Source of the DNA: Fimenecus sp045631225 | GTDB lineage: Bacteria > Bacillota > Clostridia > Oscillospirales > Acutalibacteraceae | NCBI GenBank assembly: GCA_045631225.1 | Contig: JAZQUG010000047.1 | Location: 1 to 64,000 of the forward strand | Reading direction: 5' to 3' | DNA: 64,000 bases | Part shown: piece after piece, positions 41,595 to 51,429 of the stretch | How the letters are laid out: every line of letters starts with the position of its first letter | Position numbering within the stretch: the stretch's first letter is position 1 | Translations under genes and position numbers: made by a program | Notes under the pieces: model-generated | The model's input: the letters and a program-made list of their open reading frames with translations, nothing else | What the model was told of the DNA's origin: nothing | Databases searched by the model: none

Positions 41595-43358
41595 CTACTC
41601 TATAAAACCAAATTTTGCAAGTATTTTCGCAATTTTTTCTCCCTTTGGAAGCATAATTACGTCATCTTTTGCTATTCCCTTAACCAAAAGCATAGAAATT
41701 ACATAAATAATTCCACCAAAACCGATAGAAATTCCAAGACAGAAAAGGTCTTTTATTGAAAATTCAGGGATAAATCTGTTGCAAAGTCCGTATGAAGTAT
41801 ATGCACCTACACCGCAAAGCACACCGCATATAATTGGCTTTACAAATACTGAAATAAAGTTAATTCTTATTCTTGTTGTTTTAAGAATTGCAAAAAGATT
41901 AATGATTGTAATAACTGCATAACAGCTTACTGTACCGATTACGGCACCGTTAACATTAAGGCTTGGAACTGATACGAAAATAAGGTTAGAAACAAATTTT
42001 ACAAGAGCACCAACGCTCATTGAAATAAGTGGGATTTTAGTTTTATCAAGAGCCTGAAGCATATTTGTCATCGGCTGTGACAATGCAATAAGGAAAATTG
42101 TAAAACCATAAACTGTAAGTACAGGTGCTGCAATAGAAACACCACTTGCAGCCTCACCACTGCCATAAAATGCTGCAAGAATCGGTTGTGCAAGCACACC
42201 CATACCAATACCGCAAGGCATTGCAACGAGCATTGTAACACGCATTACAGATTCAACTGAAACCTTGATTGCTTTTCTGTTTTTAACTGCCCATGCTGCT
42301 GAAAGTGCAGGAATTGCACTGATACCAAGTGTCATTGTAATTGACGGAATAAGATTTCTGAAGTCAAGAGATAATGAATATGCACCATAAAGGAAATTCT
42401 TAACGTCAGCATCAAGAACACCAACAAGCTGAGCTGCATACATTTCTCTGATTAAATCCATATTTTTCAGAACAACTGTTTCAAGTCTGTTCTGAACAGT
42501 GATAGCATCAATAAGATTTGTAATACTGAATACAAGAGAGCTGAGAGCCACAGGCACTGCAAACTGGAACATTTTCTTTGCAACCACACCTGAACTTTCA
42601 GGTTTTGGTGCAGCCACAAGCTCTGCTTTTGTAATTCTGTCACCCTTGATTCTGTAAAGAACCATAAGATATACAACACCGATTACCGTACCGAGAGTTA
42701 CACCTGCAGTAGCACCGGCTGCTGCATAAGGATAAATTGCACTTAAGGCTTCAGCCTCTGTTGTAACAGTCTGTCCGAAAACTGTCTGTCCTGCCTCAAA
42801 TCGTGACAAGCCATAGCTGATTGCCCACTTTGCACACACAAGACCGAATACAAGCTTACCACCTGCTTCAAGAACCTGTGAAATGGCAGTTGGTGTCATA
42901 TTACGAAGTCCGTTATAATAACCACGATAGCTTGACATTATACAACAGAAGAAAATTGATGGTGTAATTACCAGCACAGCAGGAATAATGTCCATATTTT
43001 TAGCTGACAAGGCATATGGGTATGCAAGAATGAACATTGCAAGCGTACCTATTATACCAACCATTAAGAAAAGGCGTTTTGCAACCTTGTGAATTATCTT
43101 AACATCACGATAACGACCTAATGCCATTGCCTTTGACACCATGTTTGAGATTGCAACAGGAAGTCCTGCCATTGCAACTGTATAAACAGGCACATAAAGA
43201 CTGTATGCTGAGTCAAACAAGCCACGGCCCACAGTACCAATCATATTTGAAAGTGGGATTTTGTAAATTACACCAATCACCTTAATAATGATAGTTGCAA
43301 GGCTTAATACAAGTGCACCATTTAAAAGGCTTTGACTTTTTCTTTTATTTTCTGCCAA
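41595..43358 (-). CDS. SpoVB/MurJ-like polysaccharide flippase
   Basis: About 587 residues, 14 hydrophobic segments, MOP (MATE-like) superfamily. N-terminal GALVLSLATIIIKVIGVIYK then IPLSNMIGTVGRGLFDSAYSLY matches the SpoVB/YtgP group, which flips lipid-linked precursors across the membrane, in SpoVB for spore cortex and in relatives for peptidoglycan. Next to mazG, as SpoVB is in B. subtilis. The start is ambiguous: GTG at 43367 or 43364 lie on or beside AAAGGTG, and a TTG at 43358 has the best spacing; the TTG is used here. Basic N-terminus, no signal peptide. Upstream by 14-23 nt of the end of the uridine kinase-like gene. Confidence 0.82.
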   Translation of the reverse strand: MAENKRKSQSLLNGALVLSLATIIIKVIGVIYKIPLSNMIGTVGRGLFDSAYSLYVPVYTVAMAGLPVAISNMVSKAMALGRYRDVKIIHKVAKRLFLMVGIIGTLAMFILAYPYALSAKNMDIIPAVLVITPSIFFCCIMSSYRGYYNGLRNMTPTAISQVLEAGGKLVFGLVCAKWAISYGLSRFEAGQTVFGQTVTTEAEALSAIYPYAAAGATAGVTLGTVIGVVYLMVLYRIKGDRITKAELVAAPKPESSGVVAKKMFQFAVPVALSSLVFSITNLIDAITVQNRLETVVLKNMDLIREMYAAQLVGVLDADVKNFLYGAYSLSLDFRNLIPSITMTLGISAIPALSAAWAVKNRKAIKVSVESVMRVTMLVAMPCGIGMGVLAQPILAAFYGSGEAASGVSIAAPVLTVYGFTIFLIALSQPMTNMLQALDKTKIPLISMSVGALVKFVSNLIFVSVPSLNVNGAVIGTVSCYAVITIINLFAILKTTRIRINFISVFVKPIICGVLCGVGAYTSYGLCNRFIPEFSIKDLFCLGISIGFGGIIYVISMLLVKGIAKDDVIMLPKGEKIAKILAKFGFIE

Positions 43359-43380
43359 TTTCACCACACCTTTTCATAAA

Positions 43381-44307
43381 TTACTCACCTAAAAACTCAC
43401 GAAGTAATGAGTCTTTCGGAACTTTATTCTCATCAATATCAAAAAATCGTTCAAGAGAGACACAAAGTTTTTCTGCATCCTCACGGAATTCATCAGAAAC
43501 CTCGCTTTCACGAAGCAGAGGCAACGCCTGATTTTTTATTACACAAGGCTCATACAAATGAATGGTATTCGCCTTGATATCCGCATTGTCACGATACGGG
43601 AAAAGATATTTATCCTCACCCGCTGTTACGTTTTTCCACAATCTGTATGTGTTGTCAACTGAGCTTGCACGGAATTTATAATCACGAATCATTCTTCGAA
43701 GAAATCTGAAATTCCTCTTGCTTAAAATAACCTTACCATTTTCATCACAAACCCTTGAAGACACATTTATATAAACCTTTAAAAGTTTTCCGTGAACCTT
43801 TTCTGTAATAAGAGGATTAAGAGCATGAAGTCCTTCAATTATTACAACATCTTCCTGTCCTAATGTGATTGTATTAAACTGTGTGTCACTTCTTTTGCCC
43901 GTTGTGAAATCAAAAACCGGAGTTTCCACAGTCTCCCCACGCAAAAGTGCGTTAAGGTCATTTTCAAGACGAACCAAATCAAGAGCGTGAACAGTTTCAT
44001 AATCCTGAGTGCCATCAGGAAGATAAGGAATGTCATCACGATTAAGGTAAAAGTCATCAAGACTTAAAACATAAGTTGTGACACCTTCTTTGAGAAGTCC
44101 CTCTTTTAATCTTTTTGCAGTTGTTGTTTTACCGGCTGAAGAAGGTCCTGCAAGCATTATAATTTCTCTTCCATCTTCTTCAATGATTCTTTTTACGATA
44201 TTATCAATAATATTCTGATATCTTTTTTCGCAATCCCCGATGAATTTTTCAGCATCAGATGCTGCCTTTTCATTGATAATATGGAGTTTATTATTTAATT
44301 CTGTCAT
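43381..44307 (-). CDS. Uridine kinase/phosphoribulokinase-like nucleoside kinase
   Basis: 308 residues. Walker A GPSSAGKTT (54-62) inside a P-loop fold, then SLDDFYLNRDDIP (about 82-94), the substrate pocket of uridine kinase family members, DYETVHALDL (about 102-111) and VVIIEGLHALNP (about 154-165). It has an extra N-terminal stretch of about 45 residues, as in the two-part kinases of clostridia and some TGS-kinase fusions, but here no TGS domain is seen. Phosphorylates uridine/cytidine or a related sugar or nucleoside; substrate not certain. Follows hemZ on the same strand. Confidence 0.8.
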   Translation of the reverse strand: MTELNNKLHIINEKAASDAEKFIGDCEKRYQNIIDNIVKRIIEEDGREIIMLAGPSSAGKTTTAKRLKEGLLKEGVTTYVLSLDDFYLNRDDIPYLPDGTQDYETVHALDLVRLENDLNALLRGETVETPVFDFTTGKRSDTQFNTITLGQEDVVIIEGLHALNPLITEKVHGKLLKVYINVSSRVCDENGKVILSKRNFRFLRRMIRDYKFRASSVDNTYRLWKNVTAGEDKYLFPYRDNADIKANTIHLYEPCVIKNQALPLLRESEVSDEFREDAEKLCVSLERFFDIDENKVPKDSLLREFLGE

Positions 44308-44334
44308 TTACAAAAATACCTTTCACATTATTAG

Positions 44335-45771
44335 TTATAAGTATGTATCATAAAATTCAGTTATTCTTTTCTTTCTTTTAATAAGCTCTTCAAACCCTGA
44401 AATATACTCAAAAGGATATTTAAAGTTAAAAATACGCTCAATTTCGTCACCATGCGAAGCTTTGAGTTTTGTAACTGCTCCACCACCACAGGAAAGAATG
44501 GTGTGACATTCTTCCATCATGAAAATATTGTAAATACACTCTGTATCGTGTTTTGCCCAACCGACATTTTCAAGACTACCTGCAGATTTTGACTGACGAT
44601 ACATATAGTACGGATGATATTTTTCATATAATCTTTCATAAACATATGAAAGCATTTCAGATGCTGTATTTGCATTCTGAACAGCAATTTTAGGTAAATT
44701 CTGTCCGATACCCGACGCTCTCTTTACAGCAAGAGTATGAACAGTAATATTTTCAGGGTCAAGATTCATTGCAGTATCAAGTGAATACTTAAATCCGTCA
44801 ACAGTATCTGTAGGAAGTCCTGCAATCAAGTCCATATTTATATTTGTAAAGCCGATTTTTCTTGCAAGTTCAAAGATTTTTACTGTATCCTCTGCAGTAT
44901 GGCGTCTGCCAACAGTCTGTAACACAGAATCATTGAATGTCTGTGGATTAATACTTATTCTGTCAACAGGACTATTTTTAAGAACTGTAAGCTTTTCTTC
45001 TGTAATTGTATCGGGACGACCTGCCTCAACAGTAAATTCACGACAAGTTTTCAAATCGAAATTCTTTTCTATAGCATTTAAAACGATTTCAAGCTGTTCT
45101 GCTGAAAGTGTTGTGGGAGTTCCTCCTCCAATATAAATACTTTCAAGAGTAACGCCCGTATTTTTTGCAATTTCTCCTGTTATACTGAGTTCCTTTGACA
45201 GCAATTCCACATACTGTGGCAAAAGATTTTTTGCCTTATCATTTTCAACAGAATGAGAAACAAAGGAGCAATAACTGCATCTCGACGGGCAAAACGGAAT
45301 TGAAACATAAAGGCTGAAAGATTTTGGCTTACTTGTGCTTATAATCTTTTCTTCCCAGTCAGCAACTTCCCTTGCAAGCTGAAACTTTTCATCTGTTACA
45401 AGCAAATCTTTTTTGAAATATTCTTCTGTCTTTTCTCTGCCAAGCTGTTTTTCAGTGTTTATAAGGAGTTTTGATGGTCGGACACCTGTCAGCACACCCC
45501 ATTTAGGATAAAATCCAGTATATTCACCCATAAGTGAATACACCATTCTGCCCATCTGCATTTCATTGTCATCACAAAGAGGTGCAGTAAGTGTTTTATT
45601 AAAATCATCAAATTTTATTATTACCTTTATTTCATCAGTAACAGAAGTATAAATATTGAAATCATCGCAATTCTCATATACCACTTGAATTTTTACATCA
45701 GGCATAAAAATTCTGACCAATTTTTCCATTTCATAATGAAATTTATGGTTAATTACAAGTAACTTTATCAT
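44335..45771 (-). CDS. hemZ: HemZ-type radical SAM coproporphyrinogen dehydrogenase
   Basis: 478 residues. N-terminal region of about 150 residues without named motif, then a radical SAM domain: cluster motif C161-x3-C165-xx-C168 in PFCPSRCSYC, YIGGGTPTTL (about 211-220), the GRPDTI strand, and INMDLIAGLPTDT. The C-terminal part has YMYRQSKSAGSLENVGW, matching HemZ rather than HemN. Predicted oxygen-independent conversion of coproporphyrinogen III to protoporphyrinogen IX or a related porphyrin step; HemZ activity is less well established than HemN. Start overlaps the MBL gene end by 4 nt (ATGA). Confidence 0.88.
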   Translation of the reverse strand: MIKLLVINHKFHYEMEKLVRIFMPDVKIQVVYENCDDFNIYTSVTDEIKVIIKFDDFNKTLTAPLCDDNEMQMGRMVYSLMGEYTGFYPKWGVLTGVRPSKLLINTEKQLGREKTEEYFKKDLLVTDEKFQLAREVADWEEKIISTSKPKSFSLYVSIPFCPSRCSYCSFVSHSVENDKAKNLLPQYVELLSKELSITGEIAKNTGVTLESIYIGGGTPTTLSAEQLEIVLNAIEKNFDLKTCREFTVEAGRPDTITEEKLTVLKNSPVDRISINPQTFNDSVLQTVGRRHTAEDTVKIFELARKIGFTNINMDLIAGLPTDTVDGFKYSLDTAMNLDPENITVHTLAVKRASGIGQNLPKIAVQNANTASEMLSYVYERLYEKYHPYYMYRQSKSAGSLENVGWAKHDTECIYNIFMMEECHTILSCGGGAVTKLKASHGDEIERIFNFKYPFEYISGFEELIKRKKRITEFYDTYL

Positions 45772-46421
45772 TTTCTTCTGAATCGGGTTCTCATATAACG
45801 ATTGTTTTCACGTTCAAAATCAAGAGTTGTGTCGTCTTCGTGACCGGGATAAACCTTGTAGTTACCCTCCAGTTCACCGAGATTTGCAAGTGAACGAAGC
45901 ACCTGACGACCATTTCCACCATAAAGGTCAGCTCTTCCTGCACAAAGTTTGAAGAGTGTGTCACCTGAAAACATTATCAAGTCTTCTTTAAAAAGATAGC
46001 AAACACTACCCATAGAGTGTCCGGGAGTATGCATAACAGTAATTTTAGTGTTACCAAGCATAAGCTCTGTGCCATCTTCTGTAAAAATATCTGCATCAAC
46101 TTCAGGGAACGAATATCCCTGACAATTCGCATCAAATTCGTTTGTGCTGCTATCGTGGAGCATAATATCGTCGTCCTTATGAATAACAATTTTTGCTCCT
46201 GTATTATCCTTAACCATTTTTGCACCACAGATGTGGTCAAAATGTCCATGAGTCAAAAGAATATACTTAATGTTTTTACCATTGAGTTTTTCTAATAACT
46301 TTTCTTCAGATAACGATGGGTCAATAACTGCTGTTTCACCTGTTTCCACATCAGTAACAATATAATTATTTATTGTAAATCCGTCATCCATAACTGCTAA
46401 ATGCTTTTCTACTGTAATCAT
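45768..46421 (-). CDS. Metallo-beta-lactamase-fold hydrolase (glyoxalase II-like)
   Basis: 217 residues. Zinc ligand motif THGHFDH (57-63; H58, H60, D62, H63), later HTPGHSMGSVCY (about 136-147) and FSGDTLF (about 156-162), PGHEDDTTLDFE near the end. Size and motifs fit the small glyoxalase II-like group, which hydrolyses thioesters or other esters; no methylglyoxal enzyme is adjacent, so the substrate is open. Between dtd and hemZ in a tight operon, 6 nt after dtd. Confidence 0.87.
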   Translation of the reverse strand: MITVEKHLAVMDDGFTINNYIVTDVETGETAVIDPSLSEEKLLEKLNGKNIKYILLTHGHFDHICGAKMVKDNTGAKIVIHKDDDIMLHDSSTNEFDANCQGYSFPEVDADIFTEDGTELMLGNTKITVMHTPGHSMGSVCYLFKEDLIMFSGDTLFKLCAGRADLYGGNGRQVLRSLANLGELEGNYKVYPGHEDDTTLDFERENNRYMRTRFRRK

Positions 46422-46427
46422 AATGAT

Positions 46428-46883
46428 TTATTTCCTCCACATTTCTGAGTCATAAAGGATTGTTACAGGGCCATCGTTGAGAAGCTCAACCTTCATATCG
46501 GCACCGAAAACACCTTTTTCTACATTTTTTATACCATTTTCAATGAGCTTATCACAGAAATACTCATATAACTCATTGGCTCTGTCAGGGTGAGCAGAAT
46601 GTGCAAATGACGGTCTGTTACCCTTTTTTACATCAGCACACAAAGTAAACTGTGAAACAGCAAGAATTTCCCCATCCACATTCTTTATATCAAGGTTCAT
46701 TTTACCTTCATCATCTTCAAACACACGAAGTGCTGATGCTTTTCGTGCAAGAACATCTGCATCAGCCTCAGTATCATCATCCATAACACCAAGGAGAATA
46801 AGATAACCTTTATCTATTTTTGAAACAAGCTCACCATCTACAGTTACACTTGCTTTGCTGACTCTTTGAATTACTGCTTTCAT
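46428..46883 (-). CDS. dtd: D-aminoacyl-tRNA deacylase
   Basis: 151 residues. Removes D-amino acids wrongly attached to tRNA. Family motifs SQFTL (about 78-82) and NDGPVT (about 138-143, the Gly-cisPro loop) are intact, and the N-terminus MKAVIQRVSKASVTVDG is typical. Directly follows relA with no gap, a common arrangement in Firmicutes (relA-dtd). Confidence 0.96.
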   Translation of the reverse strand: MKAVIQRVSKASVTVDGELVSKIDKGYLILLGVMDDDTEADADVLARKASALRVFEDDEGKMNLDIKNVDGEILAVSQFTLCADVKKGNRPSFAHSAHPDRANELYEYFCDKLIENGIKNVEKGVFGADMKVELLNDGPVTILYDSEMWRK

Positions 46884-49088
46884 TTATCTCTCCACACTCA
46901 ATACGCCATCAACTTTTTCAATTCGTGAAATCAAGTTTTTCAGGTGGTCAATACCGCTCACATTCACTGTAAGCTCAACTATTGTTCTTCCGTCTTTCAT
47001 ATCGTGAGTACTGATGCTTGTAATATTAACTCGCATATTTGCAACCTGAACAGCAACCTCTGCCATAAGTCCAACTCGTGACAAACATGTAAGCTGAAGT
47101 GTTGCTTTGTATTCCTCACGCACATTCTGGTTCCAATATGCATTCACCCATCTTGCAGGTTCAGCACAGTTCACAATATCCTTCGGTACATTTGTACAAT
47201 CTCTCTTATGAATTGAAACACCATGACCACGGGTAATAAAACCGATAATATTGTCACCGGGTAATGGGTTACAGCATTGTGCAAATTTAATAAGACAGTT
47301 ATCAATACCCTCAACAGTAACACCATCTTTATTCTTTTTACTGTTATCCTTAACAGGAACAACTTTGATTTCAGCACGACTCTTATCGTAGTTTTTCTGA
47401 TACTCTTCCTTAATGTAAGGCATCATACGGTTAATTGAAAGTCCACCATAACCGATTGCAGCGTAGAAATCGTCAATATTATCCATTCTCTGACGCTCTG
47501 CAAGTTTTTTGATAAATTTCTGATAATCCTCGTCTGACAAACGGATATAATTCCGTCTGAATTCACGCTCGATTTCAGCCTTACCCTCAATAATATTTTC
47601 TTCTCGTTTTTCCTTTTTAAACCAAGAACGGATTTTGCTCTTTGCCTGGCTTGTTTTAACAATGTTGAGCCAGTCACGACTCGGACCTTTACCTTGCTGT
47701 GATGATGTGAGAATTTCAACAATCTCACCTGTTTTGATTACATAATCAATAGGCACAATTCGTCCGTCAACCTTAGCTCCCGTCATTTTATTACCAACTG
47801 CAGAGTGAATTGCATAAGCAAAGTCAATTACTGTTGAACCAACAGGCACATTGATAACATCACCTTTCGGTGTATAAACAAATACTTCGTCAGTAATAAG
47901 GTCAGTTTTGATTGTTGAAACAAGCTCCCTTGCATCTCCTGATTCCTGCTGTGTTTCAAGCATTTCACGAATCCACTGAAGTCTTTGGTCGAAGCTCTGT
48001 TTTCCACCTGAAACACCGAGTTTATATTTCCAGTGAGCTGCGATACCGAATTCAGCAGTACGATGCATTTCCCATGTTCTTATCTGCACTTCAAAGGGAG
48101 TTCCCTCTTTGCCGATAACGGTTGTATGAAGTGACTGATACATATTTGGTTTTGGTGTAGAAATATAGTCCTTAAATCGACCGGGTAACGGATTATACAT
48201 ATCGTGGATAATACCAAGACAGTTATAACAGTCAATTACACTGTCAACGATAATACGGACTGCATAAATATCATAAATTTCGTCAAACTGTTTACCCTGC
48301 ATATACATTTTACGGTAAATTCCGTGAACAGACTTGATTCGACCGCTGATTTGTGCAGTAGGAACTGTCTGATGAACTCTGTCACCAATTTTACTTTTTA
48401 TACTTTCAAGAAAATCATTACCTGATTCATTTGATTTCTTAAGATTCTCTTCGATTCCCTCATAAGCAACACCATCAAGGAAACGGATTGCTCTGTCTTC
48501 AAGCTCTTCTTTAACAGAACGGATACCAAGACGATGAGAAATCGGTGCAAAGATTTCAAGTGTTTCAAGTGCCTTATCTCTCTGCTTCTGTGGTGGCATA
48601 AACTGAAGTGTTCTCATATTATGAACACGGTCAGCAAGCTTAACGATAATAACACGGATATCCTTTGACATTGCAAGGAGCATTTTTCTGATATTCTCTG
48701 CCTGTTGCTCTTCCTTATTTTCACTTGAATTAAGTTGAACACGACCGAGCTTTGTAACACCGTCAACAAGAAGTGCAACCTCGTCACCAAAATCAGCTGT
48801 AAGCTGTTCGATTGTATATGGAGTATCCTCAACAACATCGTGAAGAAGAGCAGCCACAAGTGACTGATAATCCATACCTAAATCAACGAGAATATCACAA
48901 ACAGCAATGGGATGAATAATATATGGTTCACCTGATTTTCTTTTTTGGTCACCGTGATATTCATTTGCAAGATTAAAGGCTCTGTCGATGATTTCCAATT
49001 CTTTTTCGCTATGAATTGACTTTATTCTGTTACGAAGATTGTTATAAAGCTCCTGCACATCAACATTTACATTTACATTTTCTGCCAT
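46884..49088 (-). CDS. relA: Bifunctional (p)ppGpp synthase/hydrolase Rel
   Basis: 734 residues. Full-length Rel/SpoT: HD hydrolase (H59, H83-D84 in HDVVEDT), synthase domain with DIYAVRIIVDS and GRFKDYISTPKPNMYQSLHT (about 282-301), TGS (about 393-455, VFVYTPKGDVINVP), zinc-finger-like region and C-terminal ACT (about 655-733). Both active sites look intact, so it should both make and break (p)ppGpp. It starts one base into the recJ stop (TAATG) and is followed by dtd. Translational coupling with recJ is likely. Confidence 0.96.
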   Translation of the reverse strand: MAENVNVNVDVQELYNNLRNRIKSIHSEKELEIIDRAFNLANEYHGDQKRKSGEPYIIHPIAVCDILVDLGMDYQSLVAALLHDVVEDTPYTIEQLTADFGDEVALLVDGVTKLGRVQLNSSENKEEQQAENIRKMLLAMSKDIRVIIVKLADRVHNMRTLQFMPPQKQRDKALETLEIFAPISHRLGIRSVKEELEDRAIRFLDGVAYEGIEENLKKSNESGNDFLESIKSKIGDRVHQTVPTAQISGRIKSVHGIYRKMYMQGKQFDEIYDIYAVRIIVDSVIDCYNCLGIIHDMYNPLPGRFKDYISTPKPNMYQSLHTTVIGKEGTPFEVQIRTWEMHRTAEFGIAAHWKYKLGVSGGKQSFDQRLQWIREMLETQQESGDARELVSTIKTDLITDEVFVYTPKGDVINVPVGSTVIDFAYAIHSAVGNKMTGAKVDGRIVPIDYVIKTGEIVEILTSSQQGKGPSRDWLNIVKTSQAKSKIRSWFKKEKREENIIEGKAEIEREFRRNYIRLSDEDYQKFIKKLAERQRMDNIDDFYAAIGYGGLSINRMMPYIKEEYQKNYDKSRAEIKVVPVKDNSKKNKDGVTVEGIDNCLIKFAQCCNPLPGDNIIGFITRGHGVSIHKRDCTNVPKDIVNCAEPARWVNAYWNQNVREEYKATLQLTCLSRVGLMAEVAVQVANMRVNITSISTHDMKDGRTIVELTVNVSGIDHLKNLISRIEKVDGVLSVER

Positions 49089-51130
49089 TACTGTTCACCA
49101 CCCTGCATTTTATTTAAATTATTCAGAATTTCTGACTTTGACAAGTCCGCCTTTTTTCCGTCACCGTCAAAAATAATATGCTCATTTTTATATTTTATGA
49201 GTCCCATTTCAAAAAGCACATCAAGAGAAACCTTCATTGTACAATATCTTTCAACAGGACATTTTGCTCGTACAGTAAGTGTTTCAACATCATACTGCCA
49301 TTGTTTGTACTGTTTAAGAAGTCCGAAAACCCCTAACAAAAACTCTCTTGTCGGTGTTAAAAATCTTGCTTCATGAGGTGTCAGGATTTCCTGTCGTTTA
49401 TATTTTTCATAGAGAAGCTGTGACTTGAAGAATGTTTCATCATCAATTCCTGAAAAACGCATATCTCTTATCTGTACAGAAGCTTTTATCTCACCTCTGT
49501 ATTCATTTTTGTCAATTCTTACTGCAAGGTCAACAACATCACCCTCACAGAATTGAAAATCAGCCAACGTGGTTGAAAATTTCATAGCCACAAACTGCGT
49601 ATTCCCTTTAATGAATGAAAGTCTTAAATGTTTACCCTCACCCACAGGTCTTATGCTTTCAAGAGTTACACCGAATATACCGAAAAGAGGTTGAGGATTG
49701 CCTGCACCAAATGGTTCAAGAGTTTCAAGCGACTCCACAAGCGCTGCATCGATATATGCAGGATTCAATTTACAATCAAGCAACAATGTGGGTACGGTTT
49801 CAGGAACTGTACCTGCAAACTCATTTATACGACGATAAAACTCACCAACATCTTCACGCTTGATTCCAAGTCCTGCTGCAAGAGTATGTCCACCAAAATG
49901 AGTAAGTAAGGATTCACAGGATTTGATTGCATCATAAACAGAGAAACCGTTTATACTTCTTGCTGAGCCTGTACCCTCATCACCATCAAATGTAATCACA
50001 ATTGTCGGCTTACCATATTTTTCAGTGATTCTTGCTGCAACAATACCGATAACACCATGATGCCAGCCTTCACCACAGACAACTATAACCCGTGCATATT
50101 TCAACTGCTCATTACCCTCAATGTGAGCAACAGCAGATTCCATAATCTCATTTTCATATTCGTGACGCTGACGATTGCACAAATCAACCTGCTCACCAAT
50201 CTGTAATGCAGAAATCAAATCGTCACAAAGCAAAAGCTTAAGTGCAGTCTCAGCAGACTCAATTCTGCCGGCTGCATTGATACGTGGTGCTAGTGAATAA
50301 GTAACACCAACTGCATTGAGTTTTTTCTCACTTACACCTGCAATTTGTCGAAGTGCATTTATACCACTACAAGAATTTGAATTAATCTTTGCAACACCGT
50401 ATTTTACAATAGCTCTGTTTTCGTCTTTCAGGTCAACAACGTCAGCAATTGTACCAACTGCAATTATATCTGCATATCTGTTAAGAATTTCGGAATAATC
50501 ACCTTTTTCGAGTGCACAAACAACCTTGAATGCTACACCAACACCTGCCCAATCTTTAAAATGAAGATTGCAATCCTCTCTCTGCGGGTCAATAACAGCC
50601 ACAGCTTCAGGCAACACTTCACCAACATGGTGATGGTCGGTAACAACAGTTTCAATACCAAGACTGTTTGCACAACTGATTTCATCAATTGCAGAAATAC
50701 CGTTATCCACAGTGACAATAAGCTTAACTCCCTTTTCGTGAAGATAAGTTACGGCATCTTTATTCATCCCGTAACCCTCACTGACTCTGTCAGGGATATA
50801 GTACATTACATCTGCTTTTCTTGATGAGAGATATGAATACATAAGTGCAGTTGCAGTAACACCGTCTGCATCATAGTCACCAAAAACACAGATTTTTTCA
50901 TTATCGTTTATTGCTTTTTCGATTCTCTCCACAGCCTTATCCATATCGGCAATAAGATATGGGTCACAAAAGCTGAAATCACTATCAAAAAATTCTTCAA
51001 CATCCTCATATTCTGTAATTCCACGGGATACTAATATAAGGGCAGTAAAAGGGTCAAGACTATGATTTTCCGCTACCTGAGCTGCCAATTCTTTATCAAT
51101 ATGTGCAGTGAGCCATTTCTTTCTGCTCAT
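49088..51130 (-). CDS. recJ: Single-stranded-DNA-specific exonuclease RecJ
   Basis: 680 residues. 5'-3' exonuclease on single-stranded DNA for recombination and mismatch repair. DHH core: FGDYDADGVTA (84-94), TVDNG (about 141-145), VTDHHHVGE (164-172), later GWHHGVIGIVAARI and the DHHA1 motif GGHTLAAGLG (about 425-434). An OB-like and C-terminal domain follow (about 460-680). The frame extends 12 codons further, but the ATG at 51130 with AAAGGGTG is preferred. First gene of the leftward operon; a strong promoter lies upstream at 51211-51183. Confidence 0.94.
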   Translation of the reverse strand: MSRKKWLTAHIDKELAAQVAENHSLDPFTALILVSRGITEYEDVEEFFDSDFSFCDPYLIADMDKAVERIEKAINDNEKICVFGDYDADGVTATALMYSYLSSRKADVMYYIPDRVSEGYGMNKDAVTYLHEKGVKLIVTVDNGISAIDEISCANSLGIETVVTDHHHVGEVLPEAVAVIDPQREDCNLHFKDWAGVGVAFKVVCALEKGDYSEILNRYADIIAVGTIADVVDLKDENRAIVKYGVAKINSNSCSGINALRQIAGVSEKKLNAVGVTYSLAPRINAAGRIESAETALKLLLCDDLISALQIGEQVDLCNRQRHEYENEIMESAVAHIEGNEQLKYARVIVVCGEGWHHGVIGIVAARITEKYGKPTIVITFDGDEGTGSARSINGFSVYDAIKSCESLLTHFGGHTLAAGLGIKREDVGEFYRRINEFAGTVPETVPTLLLDCKLNPAYIDAALVESLETLEPFGAGNPQPLFGIFGVTLESIRPVGEGKHLRLSFIKGNTQFVAMKFSTTLADFQFCEGDVVDLAVRIDKNEYRGEIKASVQIRDMRFSGIDDETFFKSQLLYEKYKRQEILTPHEARFLTPTREFLLGVFGLLKQYKQWQYDVETLTVRAKCPVERYCTMKVSLDVLFEMGLIKYKNEHIIFDGDGKKADLSKSEILNNLNKMQGGEQ

Positions 51131-51182
51131 CAGTCTTTTCACCCTTTCTTGTTGAGAATAAAACAAAATTTTCTAATTTATC

Positions 51183-51211
51183 ATTATACCATTTACTTCC
51201 TTTATTTTCAA
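51183..51211 (-). promoter_or_regulatory. Sigma-A promoter of the recJ-relA operon
   Basis: On the minus strand TTGAAA (51211-51206), 17 bp, TATAAT (51188-51183) with a TG one base upstream of the -10 (extended). Transcription should start near 51176, 46 nt before the recJ ATG. Confidence 0.8.
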
Positions 51212-51252
51212 GGTTTTTATAGTAAAAACTAATCTCAAATTATCCTGTAAAG

Positions 51253-51289
51253 ATAAAAAAGAAAGCAATTAATTAAACAACTGCTTTCT
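51253..51289 (-). terminator. Leftward terminator upstream of the recJ promoter
   Basis: On the minus strand AGAAAGCA (51289-51282) pairs with TGCTTTCT (51267-51260), with some inner AT pairing, then TTTTTTATC. It would stop leftward transcription coming from the repeat region before it reaches recJ. Confidence 0.7.
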
Positions 51290-51335
51290 GCATAATTATA
51301 TATATTATTTTTATATTATTTATATATTATTTTTA

Positions 51336-51411
51336 GATGGTAAAATAGACCATACCCGATGGTAAAATAGACCATACCCGATGGTAAAACAGACCATACT
51401 CAACGGTAAAA
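51336..51411. repeat. 22-bp tandem repeat array (3.5 units)
   Basis: GATGGTAAAATAGACCATACCC occurs at 51336-51357 and 51358-51379 exactly, then with two changes at 51380-51401, then as a partial unit at 51402-51411. Each unit holds the palindrome ATGGT-aaaatag-ACCAT, so the array can form a row of small hairpins. No spacers, so it is not a CRISPR array. Confidence 0.9.
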
Positions 51412-51429
51412 AAGCAACGGTAGATAAAT

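Noticed and set aside
40157..51130. One single leftward operon from recJ to rqcP
   Set aside because: A clear terminator separates hup from rqcP and the junction from mazG to hup has room for an internal promoter, so several transcripts are more likely.
51336..51411. Possible CRISPR array
   Set aside because: The repeats are directly adjacent with no spacers, the unit is only 22 bp, and no cas gene is in the window.
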